A DNA stretch of 64,000 bases, from assembly GCF_029873635.1 (NCBI RefSeq), contig NC_080425.1, forward strand, positions 43,046,402 through 43,110,401, given 5' to 3'. Each line of letters starts with the position of its first letter. The stretch's first letter is position 1. The notes beneath the pieces were generated by a model. It was not told the origin of the DNA and searched no databases. It saw only the letters and a program-made list of their open reading frames with translations. This stretch comes from Malania oleifera. Taxonomy: Eukaryota; Streptophyta; Magnoliopsida; Santalales; Ximeniaceae. The position numbers and the translations under genes are program-made. Shown in pieces: positions 58,397 to 64,000 of this stretch.

Positions 58397-61300
58397 GGAT
58401 AGGGAAAATAATCATACCAGTATTCAGGAGCCAGAAATTGATGTTAACTTTGAAAACTTAATCCTAGAAGCTGAAATAGAAGAGGAGACTGACTTATCAC
58501 CTGAAATGCAAAGAATGTTGAAATCAGATGAAAAACCAACTTTAACTAGTAGTGACCCCACAGTCACAATAAATTTGGGGACTAATGAGGAACCAAAAGA
58601 AGTAAAAATCGGGGCACTGTTGGGAGGAAAAGAAAGATGCGAAATGATAAACCTTTTGAAGGAATACCAAGATGTTTTCGCATGGTCCTATCAGGACATG
58701 CCGGGTTTGGATACGGACTTAGTAACACATAAAATACCCATTTACCCAGATAGCAAACCGGTAAAACAGAAACTGAGGAGAATGCGCCCAGATATGTTGA
58801 TCAAAATAAAAGAAGAGGTACAGAAGCAGTTTGAGGCTGGTTTTTTAGAAGTAGCCAAATATCCAGAGTGGATGGCCAATGTAGTTCCAATAATGAAGAA
58901 AAATGGAAAAGTGAGAGTCTGTGTTGACTATCGAGACTTGAATAAAGCTAGCCCTAAAGATAATTTCCCACTTCCACACATAGATGTGCTGGTAGACAAT
59001 ACCGCGGGACATGCCCTGTTTTCATTCATGGATGGGTTTTCTGGATATAATCAAATTAAGATGGCCCCAGAAGATAAAGATAAGACCACGTTCATCACCT
59101 TATGGGGGACCTTTTGCTACAAGGTTATGCCCTTTGGTTTAAAGAATGCAGGGGCAACCTATCAGAGAGCCATGGTAACGCTATTCCATGACTTGATGCA
59201 TAAGGAGATAGAAGTATATGTGGACGACATGATTGTTAAGTCTCGAGATGAGTATAGCTATGTGATGAACTTAAGGAAGCTATTTAAAAGGCTACGAAAA
59301 TGTCAACTGAAATTAAATCCAGAAAAATGTACATTCGGAGCTTCTTCAGGAAAATTGTTGGGATTTATCATAAGTGAGAAAGGGATTGAAGTAGACCCAG
59401 ATAAAATAAAAGCTATTCGAGAAATGCCTAGTCCCAAAACTGAAAAAGAAGTCAGGAGTTTCCTAGGCCAATTGAACTACATAGCTCGATTTATATCTCA
59501 GTTGACTGCTACTTGTGAGCCCATATTTAAGCTGCTGAAGAAGGATAACCCCGAAAAATGGAGTGAAGAATGTCAGAAAGCTTTTGAGAAAATAAAAGAA
59601 TATCTATTGAACCCTCCAGTTTTGGTTCCCCCTGTACCTGGAAGGCCTCTTATATTGTACTTAGTAGTATCAGAGAATTCTATGGGGTGTGTGTTAGGAC
59701 AACACGATGAGTCTGGAAGAAAGGAGCGCGCCATCTATTATTTAAGCAAAAAGTTCACGGAATACGAATCTAGGTACTCTAACCTGGAGAAGACGTGTTG
59801 CGCTTTGGTGTGGGTGGTTAGTAGATTAAGGCAATACACGCTGTATTACACAACATGGCTGATTTCTAAAATGGATCCGATTAAGTATGTTTTCGAGAAA
59901 CCTGCAGTAACAGGACGGATGGCTCGTTGGCAAATGCTGTTGACTGAATATGATATTACATATGTGACGAGAAAAGCCGTCAAAAGGAGCATTATAGCAG
60001 AATATTTGGCTGATAGGGCCGTTAATGATTACCAATCCATGGAGTTTGACTTCCCGGATCAAGATATTGATTCAATTGATCAAGAAAAGGAAGGTAATGT
60101 TGGGTGGATGATGCTATTTGATGGGGCGACCAACGTATGGGGGCATGGAATAGGGGCTGTACTCATATCACCAGAGGGTAAATATTACCCAGTCACAGCC
60201 AAACTCACCTTTCCGTGTACCAATAATATAGCTGAGTATGAAGCGTGCGTATTGGGCTTACAGGCGGCTATTGACCGAGGCATTAAAAAATTGATTGTAA
60301 AAGGAGATTCTGCTTTGGTAATTTATCAGTTGACTGGAAAGTGGGAAACCCGGGATTCCAAATTAATACCATATCAGGAGTTCATTCAGGAAATGATGCA
60401 GGAATTCGATACTATCAGTTTTTCGCATTTACCGAGAGAGAGTAACTTAATCCCTGATGCGCTAGCAACATTGGCGGCTTTATTTAAGGTTGAGTCCGGA
60501 ATAGAGATTGAACCCATTCGAATAAGAATGCATAGGGAACCTGCATATTGTATAATGACGGAAGAAGCCGATGGGAAGCCATGGTTTCATGATATCAAAA
60601 CATACATTCAATGGAAGGAGTATCCCATAGGAGCCTCTAATAATGACCGAAAGACAATTCGGAGGCTAGCTATGGGATTCTTCTTAGATGTGGAGATATT
60701 GTATAAAAGGAACCATGATTTGACCCTCCTACGGTGCGTGGAGTTGCAAGAGGCAAGACAAATCATTCAGGAAGTACACGACGGAGTTTGTGGGACCCAT
60801 GTGGGAGGACACTCGTTGGCCCGAAAAATCCTAAGGAGTGGATACTATTGGATAACCATGGAACGGGATTGCATAGAGTATGTTCGAAAGTGCCATAAGT
60901 GTCAAATCTATGGAGATCGCATACAAGTCCCACCCACTCAACTCCAGGTTTTATCTGCACCTTGGCCTTTCTCAGCATGGGGGATGGATGTGATCGGACC
61001 GATAACCCCGAAGGCTAGTAATGGGCATCGATTCATTTTCTTGGCCATTGACTACTTCACAAAATGGGTAGAAGCAGCATCATACTCTAATGTCACTCAA
61101 AATGTAATCAATCGTTTTATCAGGAGAGAATTAATTTGCAGGTATGGGATCCCGGAAAGGATAATATCAGACAATGCTAAAAACTTGAACAACGAGGTCA
61201 TGACAAAATTATGTAGTCAGTTCAAGGTCAAGCATCATAATTCAGCCCCCTATCGACCTCAAATGAATGGAGCAGTGGAAGCAGCCAATAAGAACATCAA

Positions 61301-61829
61301 GAGCATCTTGGAAAAAATGACAAAGACCTATAGAGATTGGCATGAGAAGTTACCTTTCGCTTTATTGGCCTATCGGACCACTGTTCGAACATCTACAGGG
61401 GCTACCCCTTTCTCTTTGGTATATGGAATGGAGGCCGTAATTCCGATAGAAGTTGAGATTCCATCGTTACGAGTCTTAAAAGAAGCAGAGTTAACCGAAG
61501 CAGAATGGGTGCAATCTAGATATGACCAGTTGAATCTAATTGAAGAAAAAAGATTGACAGCTATAGTTCATGGGCAGTTATACCAAAGGAGAATGATGAG
61601 AGCTTTTAACAAGAAAGTGCGTATTCGACGGTTTCAAGAAGGAGATCTAGTTTTGAAAAAGATTTTACCAATTCATAATGACCCCCGAGGTAAGTGGACC
61701 CCAAATTATGAAGGGCCGTATGTGGTAAAGAAAGCATTTTCAGGAGGTGCCTTATTATTATCAGACATGGATGGAGCCGATCTGGTGCACCCCACAAACT
61801 CAGATGCGGTAAAGAAATATTTTTCTTAG
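58397..61829 (+). CDS. Tat-2 polyprotein: RT, RNase H, second RNase H, integrase
   Basis: An uninterrupted frame of about 1140 codons. RT: VCVDYRDLNKASPKDNFPLP, MPFGLKNAGATYQRAM and catalytic YVDD (59217-59228). RNase H 1: about 59640-60010; its expected first Asp is not evident in LYLVVSENSMG, so it may be inactive. Second, archaeal-type RNase H (aRNH): LFDGATN (D at 60120), NNIAEYEA, GDSALV and PDALA, all four acids present, a feature of the Tat lineage. Integrase: HHCC zinc segment ending RKCHKCQ (about 60895-60905), then the D, D, E triad in WGMDVIGP, ISDNAKN and GAVEAANK. The stop TAG at 61827-61829 closes it. It probably acts as an extension of gag-protease. Confidence 0.9.
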
Positions 61830-63740
61830 AAACCCTGTAAACTCTCAAGGAAATTCAATAAGATGACGATTTGCTTCATAAATCTAATGACTGTGCATTA
61901 TTCATGTTTTGATCAAATGATAGATGGCCATCGTTGGCCGATCTGCTTTCCTATAAAGAACCAAATAACAATTTACCATTTGATAACCAAATTGAGCCTA
62001 AATGATAAACTAGTATTTTTTTTCAAAAGTCAGTTTACAAAATTTAACCTGGGTATGGGTCCTTTAGGGTCTGGCAAGTCATATGAGACAAACAATTGGC
62101 TACTCGAAATGATGGCAGGCCATCTTTCTGCTACCCAAAAGAAACAAAAAGAGATCCCTTGCAAGCCCTTCTTGAGCCTGGAAAATTCAATTTTTGATTA
62201 ACCCGTTAAAGGATCACACCCCACACTGGGGCAATTTCAAAGGATTAGTCCCAAATGAAGTCCAAACAAAAATGACCGAATCCCTTCATGAAAGAGAAAA
62301 ACAAAAGGGAGCAGCAAAAGCAAATGGAAAAAGAAGAAAAGAGAAAGAAAATAAGGGACATACTACGCATGTGATCTTTGACCAAGTTGCCCTTAATGAA
62401 AGTGCTGATTTTGAGCCTTATTTAACTCTTTCTTTCTTTAACCCGTACCCCTAGCCTATATTACAGTCCAAATAAAAGACCTGACCAGATTGATATACAT
62501 TGTTGTCTCTAATGATTTGTCAGACTCAATGATTGAGTCTGAACTACGTAATGACCTGATCCTGAGAAGGTACGTAGGCAGCTTGTTCAAAAGACAAGTT
62601 CGGTCAAAGCCAAAACAAAGTGCCTCAACTTAAACTGGGGCAGAGAATGTCATTATGGGTTGGGATTTTTGAGCCATAGTTTCCCTCTTCTTCAGAAAAC
62701 GTATATCCCCAAGCCTACATTTCGTCCCGAGTCTTAAAGACCATCTTGAGATCAAAACATGAACTGAACCTGAGGCAATAGTTTAACTTGAGAATTATAG
62801 GGGTCCGCAACAGAATAAGGCGAAAGGAGGGAGAAATGTTTGGGGTCATCAACGAAAAAGAAAAAAAAAAAAAAAAAATTTAGTCAAAGGGGAATTAAGC
62901 TTGACAACTTAACATTCATATGCTTCGACTTTTTGAATACTGGTATAAAGTTTTTTCCTTTGAACTGACATTTAAGTCTGGTAAACTAGTCATCTTGCAT
63001 ATATGATCTTTTGATGTAGCAAAGGGATGTTACAATTACATGGTTGGATATTTCTCAAAAAAAAAAAAAAAAGAAGAAGAAAAATGAAAAAGAGAAACCC
63101 TTTTCATAGTCTCAAGAATAGGGTAATCAAAAGAGTTCGCTAGTATGCTTCCTGTTTCAGGCATGATCAGCAAAAATGACTTAGAGCTTTGGAAATGTGG
63201 TGTACAACCGATGAATAAGGTAGGGTCTGGACAGGTTGTGGCCTTCATATGAAACTGAGAGCTTTTACTGATGCATTTGCAATGAGGCAATTATAGTGCC
63301 AAAGCTTGTCAAATGTCTCCCTATTCAATTGCATTAAGCAAACAGGGTTAATATTGGTTGTAGATCCATTCAACTGAGGCAGATTTTTTTAGTGAGTTTC
63401 CTTTTAGCCAAGTCAATCGTCTCCATGATTGGGTGAATTAAGAAAATTGAGCTAAGATCAGCTACAGATGTGGCAAGTATCAAAAGCATGGCCAAGATGA
63501 AAAGATGAGGTTATTGATCACAGACGCACCAGGGGAAAAGATTCAGGCATTTCCTTCATTCATTACCATACATTTCAGGCATTGCATAAAAACATGTAGC
63601 AACATATCCCCATGTTCTGGCACCACAGTAGACAGCATACATGCAATACTGCATTCTAGTCATGCCCCTCTTGTCATGCATCTCTTTTGATCATTATCCA
63701 AACGACCTTTGTCTCACTAATGTTTGAGTTATTACTCCAT
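61830..63740 (+). mobile_element. 3' untranslated region of Tat-2
   Basis: No convincing gene. An 86-codon Lys/Glu-rich frame at 62194-62454 is low complexity. It contains a GAGAAGGTACGTAGGCAGC segment (62564-62582), AAACTGGGGCAG (62633), A-runs at 62855-62878 and about 63057-63072, and a CATTACCATACATTTCAGGCA segment (63560) related to the Tat-1 38-base array. Confidence 0.7.
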
Positions 63741-64000
63741 GAACTATAGCTCGGGTTCCTACACCCGATGCAAGTCACCCATCATGAACTATAGCTCGGG
63801 TTCCTACACCCGGTGCAAGTCATCCTCCATGAACTATAGCTCGGGTTCCTACACCCGGTGCAAGTCACCCATTGTGAACTATAGCTCGGGTTCCTACACC
63901 CGGTGCAAGTCACCCTTCCGTGAACTATAGCTCGGGTTCCTACACCCGGTGCAAGTCGCCTTTCCGTGAACTATAGCTCGGGTTCCTACATCCGGTGCAA
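63741..64000 (+). repeat. 45-base tandem array in the Tat-2 3' region
   Basis: Units begin GAACTATAGC at 63741, 63786, 63831, 63876, 63922 and 63968, a period of 45 to 46 bases, and the array runs off the right edge. The core CTATAGCTCGGGTTCCTACA matches the Tat-1 66-base unit core at about 16 of 20 or more positions. The 15-residue frame through it is a by-product of the repeat. Confidence 0.9.

Noticed and set aside
62194..62454. 86-codon Lys/Glu-rich frame after Tat-2 pol
   Set aside because: Low complexity, no recognisable domain, and no such gene is expected there in this lineage.

Overview
This is plant nuclear DNA made almost entirely of nested, mostly dead transposable elements. The signs are Ty1/copia and Ty3/gypsy LTR retrotransposons, En/Spm-type (CACTA) transposase genes with introns, plant-type TATA boxes and AT-rich filler with many microsatellites. 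It looks like gene-poor heterochromatin of an angiosperm, probably a dicot. The species cannot be told from what I see. No intact host gene, rRNA, tRNA or CRISPR array was found.

Layout, left to right. (1) 1-9366: a minus-strand copia element (copia-1) running LTR, primer site, gag, protease, integrase, RT, RNase H and a further 3' ORF that leaves the window. A 2.2-kb solo LTR (LTR5) sits inside its 5' LTR. (2) 9371-14522: a minus-strand chromovirus-like gypsy remnant with its 5' LTR and primer site. (3) 14545-16940: an internally deleted plus-strand gypsy fragment of the Tat/Ogre type (Tat-3). (4) 17338-31709: CACTA copy 1, minus strand, cut by three solo copia LTRs (LTR1, LTR2, LTR3). (5) 31716-39722: copia LTR pieces (LTR4 with its polypurine tract and 3' internal DNA) interrupted by the 3' end and 3' LTR of a Tat element (Tat-1). 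(6) 39723-46902: CACTA copy 2, minus strand, collinear with copy 1 but without the solo LTRs. (7) 46943-64000: a large plus-strand Tat/Ogre element (Tat-2) with 5' LTR, primer site, ORF1, gag-protease, a short intron, an intact RT/RNase H/aRNase H/integrase frame, and a 3' untranslated tandem array running off the right edge.

How the parts relate. The paralogous copies explain one another. CACTA copy 2 gives the empty site for LTR1 and shows what LTR2 removed. Tat-3 shows which stops in Tat-2 were once glutamine codons. Tat-1 and Tat-2 carry homologous 3' arrays with different unit lengths. Both CACTA copies end in a GC-rich repetitive leader next to an array of palindromes, resembling the downstream and upstream control regions of maize Spm.

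The observation I rate highest is a short dyad motif. Related forms are scattered about 8 to 12 times upstream of the TATA box in the copia LTRs and again upstream of an apparent internal promoter of copia-1. The arms of the dyad change together between LTR subfamilies, which hints at a bound protein or a hairpin. This is pattern reading only; no alignment or database search was run.
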